A stretch of DNA of 64,000 nucleotides. Source: Martinezella calliandrae. GTDB taxonomy: Bacteria; Pseudomonadota; Alphaproteobacteria; Rhizobiales; Rhizobiaceae. This document shows positions 1 to 8,828 of this stretch, piece by piece (the first letter of the stretch is position 1; the number at the start of each line of letters is the position of its first letter). The stretch is from assembly GCF_030272695.1 (NCBI RefSeq), contig NZ_JARFYN010000011.1:1-64000 (forward strand), written 5' to 3'. A model generated the notes under the pieces. That model ran no database searches. It saw nothing but the letters and a program-made list of their open reading frames with translations, and had not been told where the DNA came from. The translations under genes and the position numbers were made by a program.

Positions 1-59
1 CTGCCGAAGCCGAAGAACGTTACTATGCCATGCTGGACGCGCCAGCCATGGCCGCATAA
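1..59 (+). CDS. 3' end of an unidentified gene (partial)
   Basis: An open frame enters from the left edge and ends at TAA 57-59. The visible 18 residues, AEAEERYYAMLDAPAMAA, are hydrophilic then alanine-rich, as at a soluble protein's C-terminus. The tail is too short to assign a family. It lies about 375 bp upstream of the ABC transporter operon on the same strand, so it may belong to the same locus. Treating it as coding is an inference from the codon pattern alone. Confidence 0.35.
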   Translation, partial: AEAEERYYAMLDAPAMAA

Positions 60-434
60 CTTAAACCAAACGGCCTCCGGCAAACCCGGCGCGGTTCAAA
101 TCAATAACATCGAGAGAGCATTGGCTGTCGCCCTCGGTGTCTCGTCCAGCGTTGCAGGTTCGCTCGTCACCGATGATGGACGGGGTTTCTTGCGGGTCGG
201 TTCAATAACGTCGGCCTCGACGAAAGTCATTGCCCAGCCCCCCGCATTCAACACCTCCGGAAGCTGCAACACAATTCTTTAAGCTCTCCAAGTTGGCGCT
301 TGCATTGTTTATAAAACTGCGTATTACTAAACATATTGCTAAACATGATGGTCGAGGAGTTCATGTGAGCATTCTCTGAAGTGGGTGAACTTGCGACGCC
401 GGCGGGAGCCGGCCTTTGGTTCTGGGAGGAACTT
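60..434 (+). promoter_or_regulatory. Leader region of the ABC transporter/dha operon
   Basis: No convincing gene lies in this gap. It ends in a strong ribosome-binding site (GGGAGGA at 424-430) just before the ATG at 435. An AT-rich patch at 303-350 carries two copies of CTAAACAT (327-334 and 339-346), spaced 12 bp start to start. That is a plausible activator or repressor half-site pair, or part of a promoter. The role is inferred from position only. Confidence 0.35.
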
Positions 435-1760
435 ATGCAAAAGAAATCGAAAGCCCTTCTTGGGCTGGCCTCGGCGTTTGTGCTGTCGTCGGCAATGCCC
501 AATTTTGCAAAAGCAGAAGATTTGACGCTGTGCTGGGCTGCGTGGGACCCGGCAAACGCGCTGGTCGAATTGTCCAAGGACTTTACCGCCAAGACCAAGA
601 TCGGCATGAAATTCGAATTCGTGCCCTGGACCAGCTACGCCGACCGTTTTCTCAATGAACTCAATTCGCATGGCAAGCTCTGCGACCTGATCATCGGCGA
701 CAGCCAATGGCTTGGCGGTTCGGCGGAGAATGGACACTATGTCAAGCTGAACGACTTCTTCGACAAGGAAGGCATCAAGATGGATGACTTCGTGCCGGCT
801 ACGGTCGTTGGCTATTCCGAGTGGCCGAAGAACACGCCGAACTACTGGGCGCTTCCGGCCATGGGTGATGTGGTCGGCTGGACCTATCGCAAGGATTGGT
901 TCGAGAAGCCTGAACTGAAGAAGGAGTTCAAGGATAAGTACGGCTGGGATCTGGCCGCGCCGAAGACCTATGATCAACTCAAGCAGATTGCTGAGTTCTT
1001 CCAGAAGCGCCAGATCGACGGAAAAACCGTCTACGGCGCGTCAATCTATACCGAGCGTGGCTCCGAAGGCATCACCATGGGCGTGACGAACGTCCTCTAT
1101 GATTGGGGCTTCCAATATGACAACCCCAAGAAGCCCTACGAGATGGAAGGCTTCGTCAATTCCGCCGACGCGGTCAAGGGCCTGGAATTTTACAAGTCCC
1201 TTTATGACTGCTGCACACCGCCCGGCAGTTCCAATGTCTATATGGTTGAAGCCGCCGATGCGTTCAAATCCGGTCAGGTCGCGATGCAGATGAATTTCGC
1301 CTTCACCTGGCCCGGCCTCTACAAGGACGAGAAGGTCGGCGGCGACCGGATCGGCTTCTTTCCCAATCCTGCGGAAAAGGAGCATTTCGCTCAGCTCGGC
1401 GGACAGGGTATCTCGGTCGTCTCCTATTCCAGCAAAAGGGACGCCGCGCTGCAATACATCAAGTGGTTCGCGCAACCTGACGTACAGGCCAAGTGGTGGC
1501 AACTCGGCGGTTATTCCTGCCTGAAAGCCGTCGTCAATGCGCCCGACTTCGCCTCCAGCCAGCCCTACGCACAGGCGTTCCTCGACTCCATGGCCATCGT
1601 CAAGGACTTCTGGGCGGAGCCGAGCTACGCCACTCTTCTCCAGGACATGCAGAAACGCGTCCACAACTATGTGGTGGCCGGCAATGGCACCGCCCAGGAA
1701 GCGCTCGACGGATTGGTGAAGGATTGGACCGAGGTTTTTAAGGACGACGGTAAAATCTAG
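435..1760 (+). CDS. ABC transporter extracellular solute-binding protein
   Basis: This periplasmic binding protein has 441 residues. The start at 435 is chosen over an upstream in-frame start because GGGAGGA precedes it and it opens with a clean Sec signal peptide: a Lys-rich start, a hydrophobic core, then cleavage near NFAKA/EDL. The mature protein has the layout of extracellular solute-binding family 1 (sugar/polyol type), with aromatic-rich stretches such as WTYRKDWF and a late WWQLGGY segment. It heads an operon with two permeases and two ATPases and runs directly into dihydroxyacetone-kinase genes, so a glycerol-, DHA- or tetrose-like ligand is likely. The ligand itself cannot be read from sequence. 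Confidence 0.85.
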   Translation: MQKKSKALLGLASAFVLSSAMPNFAKAEDLTLCWAAWDPANALVELSKDFTAKTKIGMKFEFVPWTSYADRFLNELNSHGKLCDLIIGDSQWLGGSAENGHYVKLNDFFDKEGIKMDDFVPATVVGYSEWPKNTPNYWALPAMGDVVGWTYRKDWFEKPELKKEFKDKYGWDLAAPKTYDQLKQIAEFFQKRQIDGKTVYGASIYTERGSEGITMGVTNVLYDWGFQYDNPKKPYEMEGFVNSADAVKGLEFYKSLYDCCTPPGSSNVYMVEAADAFKSGQVAMQMNFAFTWPGLYKDEKVGGDRIGFFPNPAEKEHFAQLGGQGISVVSYSSKRDAALQYIKWFAQPDVQAKWWQLGGYSCLKAVVNAPDFASSQPYAQAFLDSMAIVKDFWAEPSYATLLQDMQKRVHNYVVAGNGTAQEALDGLVKDWTEVFKDDGKI

Positions 1761-2830
1761 TGTCCGGCTGGACACGCGACATCCTTGTCAGAATGGCGGC
1801 CCGGATCGGCAAAAAAACCGAGCCGCCAGATGTCTCATGTACCCAAAGACTAGGTGACATCTTGAATATTTCCCACTCCACTATCGTCGCGAAGGCTGCG
1901 GATGTGACAGCAAGGGCAACGCCGGTATCGGTCGCCCGGCGCGTCAGCAGTCTCTCTGACAGGACGATCGCCTGGCTGTTTATCGCCCCCGCCATCTCCC
2001 TATTGCTCGCGATCAACATTTTTCCGCTCATCTGGGCGATCTATCTTTCCTTCACCAACTATCGCGCCAATCGACCGAATGCACCTGTTCAAGGGGTGGG
2101 CCTCAGCAATTACCAGCGCGTCCTGACCGATCCGGATATTTGGCAGGCGATGCAAACGACGGCGCATTTCGTCTTCTGGACGATTGTGCTGCAGACCGTG
2201 ATTGGTTTCACGCTTGCCTATCTGATCGATCGCAAGTTTCGTGGCCACGCCTTCTGGACGACTATCATCTTGATCCCGATGATGCTGTCCCCCGCCGTCG
2301 TCGGCAATTTCTGGCGCTTCTTGTATGAACCTCAGATCGGCCTCTTCGCCTATGCTGTCTCCTGGCTTAGCGGCATTCCAACATCGGATATTCGGATGCT
2401 CGGCGATGTCTCGCTTGCCCCCTGGGCAATCATCATTGTCGATACCTGGATGTGGACGCCCTATGTGATGCTGATCTGCCTCGCCGGCCTGCGCTCGATC
2501 CCGGATTATATCTATGAGGCAGCCGAAGTCGATCGCGCCTCGGCGTGGCGCCAGTTCTGGTCGATCACCGTGCCGATGGCCCTGCCCTTCATCATGCTTG
2601 CTGTCCTCTTCCGCGGCATCGAGAACTTCAAGATGTTCGATATGGTGACACTGCTGACCGGCGGCGGGCCTGGATCGGTCACCGAGGTCGCCTCGATCAC
2701 GCTCAAGCGCGCGGCTTTCGAAAGCTGGGCAACCGGTCGGGCCTCCGCCTTCGCGATCGTGCTTTTCGTCGCGGTGTTCGGACTTGCCAACATCTACGTC
2801 AAGGCTCTCAATAAGGTGAAGCAACGATGA
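1760..2830 (+). CDS. ABC transporter permease, MalF/UgpA type
   Basis: This is an inner-membrane permease subunit of a carbohydrate-type ABC importer. About six hydrophobic helices start near residue 70 (WLFIAPAISLLLAINIFPLI). The cytoplasmic EAA loop is present as YIYEAAEVDRASAWRQFWSI, where it docks on the ATPase. The frame opens at GTG 1760, overlapping the previous stop. The first ~60 residues are poorly conserved in character, so translation may begin further in (for example TTG 1862 or a later GTG). It overlaps the next permease by ATGA. Family assignment is secure; the exact start is not. Confidence 0.85.
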   Translation: MSGWTRDILVRMAARIGKKTEPPDVSCTQRLGDILNISHSTIVAKAADVTARATPVSVARRVSSLSDRTIAWLFIAPAISLLLAINIFPLIWAIYLSFTNYRANRPNAPVQGVGLSNYQRVLTDPDIWQAMQTTAHFVFWTIVLQTVIGFTLAYLIDRKFRGHAFWTTIILIPMMLSPAVVGNFWRFLYEPQIGLFAYAVSWLSGIPTSDIRMLGDVSLAPWAIIIVDTWMWTPYVMLICLAGLRSIPDYIYEAAEVDRASAWRQFWSITVPMALPFIMLAVLFRGIENFKMFDMVTLLTGGGPGSVTEVASITLKRAAFESWATGRASAFAIVLFVAVFGLANIYVKALNKVKQR

Positions 2831-3780
2831 GCTCCGCAAACTCCGCCCATTCGGTCGTCGAGCCGAGCCTCACCAGCAAGCGGGTGGCCGGCGCGATCGT
2901 CATCCTTTATGCACTGATCACGCTAATCCCCCTTGCCTGGATTTTTCTGACCAGCATCAAGTCGCCGCCGGACTCGATCAGCTATCCACCGAAGATCGTC
3001 TTCACGCCGACGCTCGAAGGCTATTGCAATCTTCTCACCACGCGAACGCGCCAGACGCCGGAGTACATTTCCTCCTTGCCTGCGCCGACCGGCACCTGCG
3101 ATGAGGTGACGCGCAAGCGTAACATGGTGATTGCCGGCCCCTCGAACTTCCTGCCGCGCTTCGTCAATTCGCTGGTGATCGCGTTCGGCTCCACGTTCCT
3201 CGCGGTCTTCCTCGGAACGCTGGCCGCCTATGGTTTCTCCCGTTTCCGGGTGCCGCTCGCCGACGATCTACTGTTCTTCATCCTGTCGACCCGCATGATG
3301 CCGCCGATCGCCGTCGCGATCCCGATCTTTCTGATGTACCGGCAGCTTGGGCTGTCAGACACGGCATTGGGCATGATCCTGCTCTACACCGCAGTTAACG
3401 TGTCGCTCGCCGTCTGGCTTCTCAAAGGTTTCATCGACGAGATTCCGCGCGAATATGAAGAAGCCGCGATGATCGACGGCTACACCCGGCTGCAGGCCTT
3501 CCGCAAAGTCGTCCTGCCGCAGGCAACGACCGGCATCGCCGCAACAGCTATCTTCTGCCTGATCTTCGCCTGGAACGAATATGCCTTTGCAGCTCTATTG
3601 ACGTCAGGTGAGGCGCAGACCGCGCCGCCCTTCATTCCGACCATCATCGGAGAAGGAGGGCAGGACTGGCCGGCCGTTGCGGCTGGGACGACGATCTTCC
3701 TCATTCCTATCCTCGTTTTCACCATTCTCCTGCGCAAGCAACTGCTTCGCGGCATCACCTTTGGAGCGGTCCGCAAATGA
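2827..3780 (+). CDS. ABC transporter permease, MalG/UgpE type
   Basis: Second inner-membrane permease, 317 residues, whose start overlaps the preceding stop (ATGA 2827-2830). Helix 1 is at about 17-38, and the EAA loop reads EEAAMIDGYTRLQAFRKVVL. Between helices 1 and 2 there is a long periplasmic segment of about 60 residues containing two cysteines. Such an insertion is seen in some glycerol/polyol transporters and may contact the binding protein. The C-terminus ends LLRGITFGAVRK, typical of this subfamily. It pairs with the upstream permease to form the channel. Confidence 0.88.
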   Translation: MSSANSAHSVVEPSLTSKRVAGAIVILYALITLIPLAWIFLTSIKSPPDSISYPPKIVFTPTLEGYCNLLTTRTRQTPEYISSLPAPTGTCDEVTRKRNMVIAGPSNFLPRFVNSLVIAFGSTFLAVFLGTLAAYGFSRFRVPLADDLLFFILSTRMMPPIAVAIPIFLMYRQLGLSDTALGMILLYTAVNVSLAVWLLKGFIDEIPREYEEAAMIDGYTRLQAFRKVVLPQATTGIAATAIFCLIFAWNEYAFAALLTSGEAQTAPPFIPTIIGEGGQDWPAVAAGTTIFLIPILVFTILLRKQLLRGITFGAVRK

Positions 3781-3989
3781 CACACCTGATCGAAACGCCC
3801 CACTCTACCCATCCGAAACGCCCGTTCTTCCTGCGGCGGGGCCCTATGGAAAATATCGCCACGGTCATCATCGCGTTGGGATTCTTGATGCTGTTCCAGC
3901 CCTTCCTGCTGGTGCTCTATACATACTCGCTGGCTGTGCTGCTTGCCGGGACGATCATGTTCATCATCGTTTCGAAATTCTCGGAGTGA
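3777..3989 (+). CDS. Small two-helix membrane protein of the transporter operon
   Basis: A 70-residue protein whose ATG overlaps the stop of the second permease and whose own stop lies only 3 bp before the first ATPase. It is therefore translationally embedded in the transporter operon. A basic N-terminal segment of about 23 residues is followed by a near-continuous hydrophobic stretch (about 26-65), enough for one or two membrane helices, and a short polar end. Rhizobial glycerol ABC systems carry a small membrane gene in a similar place (glpU); whether this is homologous is a guess. It may be an accessory transporter subunit. Confidence 0.7.
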   Translation: MTHLIETPHSTHPKRPFFLRRGPMENIATVIIALGFLMLFQPFLLVLYTYSLAVLLAGTIMFIIVSKFSE

Positions 3990-3992
3990 GTC

Positions 3993-5090
3993 ATGGCGGA
4001 CATCAGAATCGAAAATCTACGCAAGCAGTTCGGCAGCTTCGTCGCGGTCGAGGATTCGAGCTTCGTGGTCGATGACGGCGAATTCCTGGCGCTTCTCGGG
4101 CCCTCTGGCTGCGGCAAGACGACCACACTACGCATGATCGCAGGCCTCGAGCTGCCGACCAGCGGTAGGATCTACCTTGATGGAGAGGACGTCACCTTCA
4201 ATCGTGCCAGCGCCCGTGACATTGCTTTCGTCTTTCAACTTTTTGCGCTCTATCCGCACATGAATGTCCGCAGGAACATAGGTTTCCCGCTGCTGTCGCA
4301 GGGAATGCCGAAAGCGGAAATCCGCAAGCGCGTGCAAGAGACTGCGCATCTCTTGCAGATCGATCACATCCTCAACAAGTCCGTTTCGGGTCTCGCTGGT
4401 GGCGATCGCCAGCGGGTGGCGCTAGGCCGTGCCATTGTGCGGCGTCCGAAATGCTTCCTCATGGACGAGCCGCTCGGCACACTCGATGCTGAATTCCGCG
4501 AGGTGATGGTTCACGAACTGCGCGAGCTGCACAACCGCATCCACGCGACGACCGTTTATGTCACCCATGATCAGCATGAAGCGATGGCGATGGCCGACAA
4601 GATCGCAGTGATGAACCATGGTGTGATCGAACAGTTCGGAACACCTCAGGAAATCTACAGCAAGCCCGCGACCATGTATGTCGCGGATTTCATCGGATCA
4701 CCGCCGATGAATTTCATGCGATTTACTTCGCGCCTCCAAAGGGGCGCCCGGTTCGTTTCACTCGACGGCGTAGACGTCGCCGTTCCCGAGATCCGCCAGG
4801 AGATGGCGGAGGGCGAACTGGCGCTCGGCGTACGGCCCGAGCATATCCGCTTCAGCGACGCCTCGCCCCTGCGCGGTGCGATCTATGGCAGCGAATATCT
4901 GGGAACAAACCAGGTTGTGGCGGTGGAAACGTCCAGCGGAATGATCAAGGCTCGCGTTCCGGCAAACCGTAGCTTCCGCATCGGCGAAACGGTCGGCCTT
5001 GAATTCAACCCTGCCAATCTCGCGCTTTTCGACTGCAAGTCGGGCCGCGCGGTCGCTTCATCGCTCTATTCGGAGGCCAAGCATGTCTGA
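3993..5090 (+). CDS. ABC transporter ATP-binding protein (first of two)
   Basis: This 365-residue ATPase is of the MalK/UgpC class. Walker A is GPSGCGKTT (about 36-44) and Walker B is CFLMDEPLGTLD. The switch histidine sits in VTHDQ, and a C-terminal regulatory OB-like region follows from about residue 240. The ABC signature is unusual, LAGGDRQRVALGRA instead of LSGGQ. The Q-loop is FVFQLFALYPH. It overlaps the next ATPase by 8 bp; the two probably form a heterodimer, as in transporters that carry two ATPase genes. The substitution in the signature may make one ATP site weaker; that is an inference. Confidence 0.88.
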   Translation: MADIRIENLRKQFGSFVAVEDSSFVVDDGEFLALLGPSGCGKTTTLRMIAGLELPTSGRIYLDGEDVTFNRASARDIAFVFQLFALYPHMNVRRNIGFPLLSQGMPKAEIRKRVQETAHLLQIDHILNKSVSGLAGGDRQRVALGRAIVRRPKCFLMDEPLGTLDAEFREVMVHELRELHNRIHATTVYVTHDQHEAMAMADKIAVMNHGVIEQFGTPQEIYSKPATMYVADFIGSPPMNFMRFTSRLQRGARFVSLDGVDVAVPEIRQEMAEGELALGVRPEHIRFSDASPLRGAIYGSEYLGTNQVVAVETSSGMIKARVPANRSFRIGETVGLEFNPANLALFDCKSGRAVASSLYSEAKHV

Positions 5091-6090
5091 TGTTGTTCTC
5101 AAAGGCCTCAGCAAACGTTTCGGCGAAACACAGGCGCTCTGCGATCTTGATCTTGCGATCGGCGACGGCGAATTCGTCGTGCTGCTTGGGCCGACTGGCG
5201 CCGGCAAGACGACCACGCTCAGGCTCATTGCGGGATTGGAGAGGCCCGACAAGGGGCGTATCGAGATCGGCGGTCGCAACGTGGCCGGCGAGGCACCAGC
5301 CGAACGCGACGTAGCTTTCGTCTTCCAGCAATATTCGCTTTATCCCCACATGACGGTTTACGAAAACCTTGCCTTCCCGTTGAGAGCACCGGTTCGAAAA
5401 TTGACCCATGACGAAATCGACCGTCGCGTGCGCGAGATCGCCAGGATGGTGAGAATCGATCACAAGCTTGGAAACCGCTCGACCCATCTCTCGGGTGGCG
5501 AGATGCAGCGCGTTGCGATCGGGCGGGCGCTGGTGCGCAGACCAGCAATCTACCTCATGGACGAACCGCTCTCGTCCCTCGATGCCAAGCTTAGGGCAGA
5601 GCTTCGGCTTGAGCTCAAGCGCATCCAGAAGGAACTGGGCTCGACATTGCTTTATGTCACCCATGATCAGGTGGAAGCCATGACCATGGCAGACCGCATC
5701 GGGATTGTCGCCGAAGGCAGGCTGATGCAGGTCGGAAGCCCGCGGGAGATCTATGGCAATCCCACCAACCTTCACGTTGCGGCGCGGCTCGGCCAGCCGC
5801 ACATCAATCTGCTGCCGACAGATCTGCTCCCCGGGGCCAATCCTCCCGCGGGTACGAAAACCATCGGCGCGCGTACCGAGCATCTCGATATTATCGTCGG
5901 AAGAGATGCTAATGCCGAGATCGACTGGATCGAACATCTAGGCGACCAGAACCACCTGCATATCCGCGTTCGCGATCAGAAGCTCGTCACGCTCGCGGAC
6001 CCGCATCTCGCGATCAAGCGGGGCGACAGAATTAATCTGACGCTGCGCGATCCGCTCTATTTCGATGCAGGCGGGCGGCGGCTCGCCTGA
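5083..6090 (+). CDS. ABC transporter ATP-binding protein (second of two)
   Basis: This 335-residue ATPase pairs with the preceding one. The start at 5083 (MSDVVLKGL) is preferred over an in-frame start 84 bp upstream, because the longer form adds a non-homologous tail inside the neighbouring gene. Walker A is GPTGAGKTT, the signature is the regular LSGGEMQRVAIGRA, Walker B is IYLMDEPLSSLD, and the H-loop is VTHDQ. A C-terminal TOBE-like region begins around residue 235. It is the last transporter gene; 56 bp separate it from the DhaK-DhaL fusion, so the two blocks are probably co-transcribed. Confidence 0.88.
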   Translation: MSDVVLKGLSKRFGETQALCDLDLAIGDGEFVVLLGPTGAGKTTTLRLIAGLERPDKGRIEIGGRNVAGEAPAERDVAFVFQQYSLYPHMTVYENLAFPLRAPVRKLTHDEIDRRVREIARMVRIDHKLGNRSTHLSGGEMQRVAIGRALVRRPAIYLMDEPLSSLDAKLRAELRLELKRIQKELGSTLLYVTHDQVEAMTMADRIGIVAEGRLMQVGSPREIYGNPTNLHVAARLGQPHINLLPTDLLPGANPPAGTKTIGARTEHLDIIVGRDANAEIDWIEHLGDQNHLHIRVRDQKLVTLADPHLAIKRGDRINLTLRDPLYFDAGGRRLA

Positions 6091-6146
6091 CATGCAGAAA
6101 CTGAACCAATAATGGCTCCTGGAAAGAAACAGACGGGTCTCGATCA

Positions 6147-7787
6147 ATGAAACATTTCTTCAATCGCAGGGAAAATATCGTCACTGAAGCCCTGGACGGA
6201 CTGCTTCTGACAAGCGGCACTGGGCGTCTTGCTCGCTTGGACACATTCCCTGAGATCAAGGTGATCCTGCGCGCGGACTGGGACAAATCGAAAGTGGCAA
6301 TCATTTCCGGCGGCGGCGCCGGTCATGAACCCTCTCATGCCGGCTTCGTCGGCAGGGGCATGCTGACGGCCGCCGTGTCCGGCGAGATCTTCGCCTCGCC
6401 GAGCGTCGAAGCGGTATTGACGGCGATCCGGGCCGTGACCGGCCCGAGAGGCGCTCTGCTGATCGTCAAGAACTATACCGGCGACCGGCTGAATTTCGGT
6501 CTCGCAGCGGAAAAGGCTCGTGCCGAAGGTTTCAACGTCGAGATGGTCATCGTCGCCGACGATATTGCCATCCCCGACATCACCCAGCCGCGCGGTGTCG
6601 CCGGCACGCTCTTCGTTCATAAGATCGCGGGATACCATGCGGAGGCAGGCGCGGATCTGAAGACCGTCACCGCACACGCCGCCGCCGCCGCCGCCGATAT
6701 CGTCTCCCTCGGCATGACGCTTTCTACCTGCAGTGTTCCCGGCCTGGCGCACGAAGATCGCCTCGGCGCCAATGAGGGCGAACTCGGCCTTGGGATCCAT
6801 GGCGAACCGGGCGCCGAGCGAATCGCTCTCCAACCGGTCGCAGATATTGTTGCCACGATGACTGAACGGCTTGCCGCGAAACTGCGGGGAACGGCACGCC
6901 ACGCCCTATTGATAAACAACCTTGGCGCCGTTCCGCCACTCGAAATGAACGTGATCGCCAATGCCGTGCTATCTTCGTCCTTGGCAGACAACATCAGATT
7001 GATCATCGGACCAGCAGCGATGATGACCGCACTCAACATGAACGGCTTCTCCTTCTCGCTGATCCGGTTGGACGCGGTCCGCGAGGCGGCGTTGACAGCA
7101 GCTGTCGACCCGCATGCTTGGGCGCCAGCGGTCGAACGCCACGAAATTACAGTCGTCGCCGCCCCCCGGATAGCAAGCAAACCGAACGGAGCAACCGCCG
7201 CCAGCAATGACAACCAGAACCGTCGACTGATTTTGGCGGTCTGCGAGCATCTGGTATCGCTCGAAAACGAACTCAACCGGCTGGATAGCCGCATCGGCGA
7301 CGGCGACACAGGTGCTACAGTCGCGTCAGGCGCCCGCAGCATCATCGCTCGCATCGATACATTGCCACTCACCGAGCCGGCCGCAACCTTGGCCTCTTTC
7401 GGCGACATTTTGAGCACCAGCATGGGTGGATCGAGCGGCGTGCTGCTGTCGATCTTCTTTACTGCCGCGGCAAAGGCGATGGCGGAAAAAGCCGATATCG
7501 CCGCAGCATTTCTTGCCGGGCTCGACAGGATGACGTTCTATGGGGGAGCCGGAATCGGCGACCGGACGATGGTTGATGCGCTCGCGCCTGCGCTCAAAAC
7601 CCTCGGCTCAGGCAATATCGCGGCAGCAGCAGCGGCAGCAGCGGCGGGTGCGGAGTCGACCAAGACCATGAAGAGGGCAAAAGCCGGGCGCGCCTCCTAC
7701 GTTGGCGAGAAGGATCTGGAGGGAGTGCCAGATCCTGGTGCGGTTGCTGTGGCGAAAGTATTCGAGGTTGCAGCAGCTATCGTGTAA
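6147..7787 (+). CDS. Fused DhaK-DhaL dihydroxyacetone kinase
   Basis: A cytoplasmic 546-residue single-chain kinase of the ATP-dependent dihydroxyacetone kinase family. The N-terminal DhaK domain (1 to about 330) has GGGAGHEPSHAGF with His60, and the substrate-binding His218 in GLGIHGEPG, which forms the hemiaminal with the keto group in known enzymes. The linker at about 340-365 is Ala/Asn rich. The C-terminal DhaL domain (about 366-546) has the Mg-ATP aspartates in DSRIGDGDTG and the loop KAGRASYVGEKDL. The substrate could be DHA or a four-carbon ketose such as erythrulose, since tetrulose kinases share this architecture. An alanine run near residues 490-505 comes from GC-rich codons. Confidence 0.88.
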   Translation: MKHFFNRRENIVTEALDGLLLTSGTGRLARLDTFPEIKVILRADWDKSKVAIISGGGAGHEPSHAGFVGRGMLTAAVSGEIFASPSVEAVLTAIRAVTGPRGALLIVKNYTGDRLNFGLAAEKARAEGFNVEMVIVADDIAIPDITQPRGVAGTLFVHKIAGYHAEAGADLKTVTAHAAAAAADIVSLGMTLSTCSVPGLAHEDRLGANEGELGLGIHGEPGAERIALQPVADIVATMTERLAAKLRGTARHALLINNLGAVPPLEMNVIANAVLSSSLADNIRLIIGPAAMMTALNMNGFSFSLIRLDAVREAALTAAVDPHAWAPAVERHEITVVAAPRIASKPNGATAASNDNQNRRLILAVCEHLVSLENELNRLDSRIGDGDTGATVASGARSIIARIDTLPLTEPAATLASFGDILSTSMGGSSGVLLSIFFTAAAKAMAEKADIAAAFLAGLDRMTFYGGAGIGDRTMVDALAPALKTLGSGNIAAAAAAAAAGAESTKTMKRAKAGRASYVGEKDLEGVPDPGAVAVAKVFEVAAAIV

Positions 7788-7818
7788 GGATCAGCGCCGC
7801 CGTTAGGGAGGATCTTAG

Positions 7819-8433
7819 GTGCAGGCAGAACCAGTGCTTGTTGCGGGATTGATCGAAGCTTGCCGCGCGACCATCGCGGCAAACACCGATCATCTTTGCG
7901 CGCTGGATTGCGCAATCGGCGATGGAGACCACGGAACCAACATGCAGCGGGGATGTGAGGCGGTGAGCGCTGAACGGGTTGCCCTTTCCAGCCTGCCCTT
8001 TCCTGACGCTGTAGAGAAGATCGGCATGACGCTGGTGATGAATATCGGTGGTGCCGCCGGTCCTCTGTATGGAACGCTTCTGATGGAAATCGGCCGGGAG
8101 CTTCGTGCGCGGGACGGGGCGGCTGATTTTCCGGTCGTGCTGAAAAGCGCGATCGATGCAGTCGCAAAACGCGGGCGAGCCCATGCGGGCGATAAGACCC
8201 TGCTCGACGTTCTTTATCCGGTTCAGGACGCGCTTGCACAACATTCGCCGTTGAACGATATCGCCCGGCGAGCCGAACTTTCCGCCAGCCTCACCGCCGC
8301 GATGAAGGCCATGCGCGGGCGCGCCTCATATCTCGGCGATCGTTCGATCGGCCACGTGGATCCAGGTGCGTCAAGCTGCGCACTGCTGACCACGGCCATC
8401 TGTCGTTATCTCGGGGAGAACCATCTGGAATGA
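7819..8433 (+). CDS. dhaL: DhaL, ADP-binding subunit of PTS-dependent DHA kinase
   Basis: A 204-residue stand-alone DhaL with a GTG start preceded by AGGGAGGA at 7805-7812. The signature CAIGDGDHGTN carries the metal-binding aspartates (Asp35, Asp37), and GRASYLGDRSIGHVDPGA is the conserved C-terminal loop. In the PTS-type enzyme DhaL keeps its nucleotide bound, is rephosphorylated by DhaM, and hands the phosphate to the ketone held on DhaK. The matching DhaM follows with a 4-bp overlap, which supports that mechanism over a free ATP kinase. It coexists with a DhaL domain fused to DhaK immediately upstream. Confidence 0.92.
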   Translation: MQAEPVLVAGLIEACRATIAANTDHLCALDCAIGDGDHGTNMQRGCEAVSAERVALSSLPFPDAVEKIGMTLVMNIGGAAGPLYGTLLMEIGRELRARDGAADFPVVLKSAIDAVAKRGRAHAGDKTLLDVLYPVQDALAQHSPLNDIARRAELSASLTAAMKAMRGRASYLGDRSIGHVDPGASSCALLTTAICRYLGENHLE

Positions 8434-8828
8434 GTGGAAATATCGCAAATGTGGGGATCGTTGTCGTCTCCCACTCGCCTCTTGTGGCGAGGGGTATTGC
8501 CGACATGGTGCGGCAGATGGTGGGTGATTGCGTGCCGCTGGCCTGGTCCGGAGGCAACATTCACGGAGAGCTCGGTACCGACGCCGGTCGTATCCTGCGG
8601 GCGATCGAGGCAGCCTGGTCCGATGCGGGCGTCGCCGTTTTCGTCGATCTCGGCGGCGCGGAAACCAACAGTGAGATGGCAATCGAGATGCTTGGCCCGC
8701 CGCGCTCGGCGCTCGTATCGATCTGCAACGCCCCCCTGGTCGAGGGCGCGATTATTGCTGCGGCCGAAGCATCCGGCGGCGCACCGCTTGCGAAGGTCGT
8801 CGCCACGGCCGAGGAGCTTTCGCCCTGA
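8430..8828 (+). CDS. dhaM: DhaM, PTS phosphocarrier subunit (EIIA-mannose fold)
   Basis: A 132-residue, single-domain DhaM. The motif VGIVVVSHS near the N-terminus places the phosphorylated histidine at His15, and GTDAGRILRAIE plus VFVDLGGAETNSEMA match the EIIA-mannose-like fold. E. coli DhaM is a fusion of this domain with HPr and part of Enzyme I. Here those parts are separate genes that follow immediately, with overlapping stop and start codons. Its role is to accept phosphate from HPr and recharge the nucleotide on DhaL. Confidence 0.9.
   Translation: MSGNIANVGIVVVSHSPLVARGIADMVRQMVGDCVPLAWSGGNIHGELGTDAGRILRAIEAAWSDAGVAVFVDLGGAETNSEMAIEMLGPPRSALVSICNAPLVEGAIIAAAEASGGAPLAKVVATAEELSP

Noticed and set aside
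7615..7665. GCAGCA-type repeats
   Set aside because: They encode an alanine run in the DhaL domain of the fusion and are a codon-composition effect, not a separate repeat element.
6600..7700. Long antisense open frames across the DhaK-DhaL gene
   Set aside because: GC-rich codons leave antisense frames open; the products are Arg/Ser/Ala rich and match no family.
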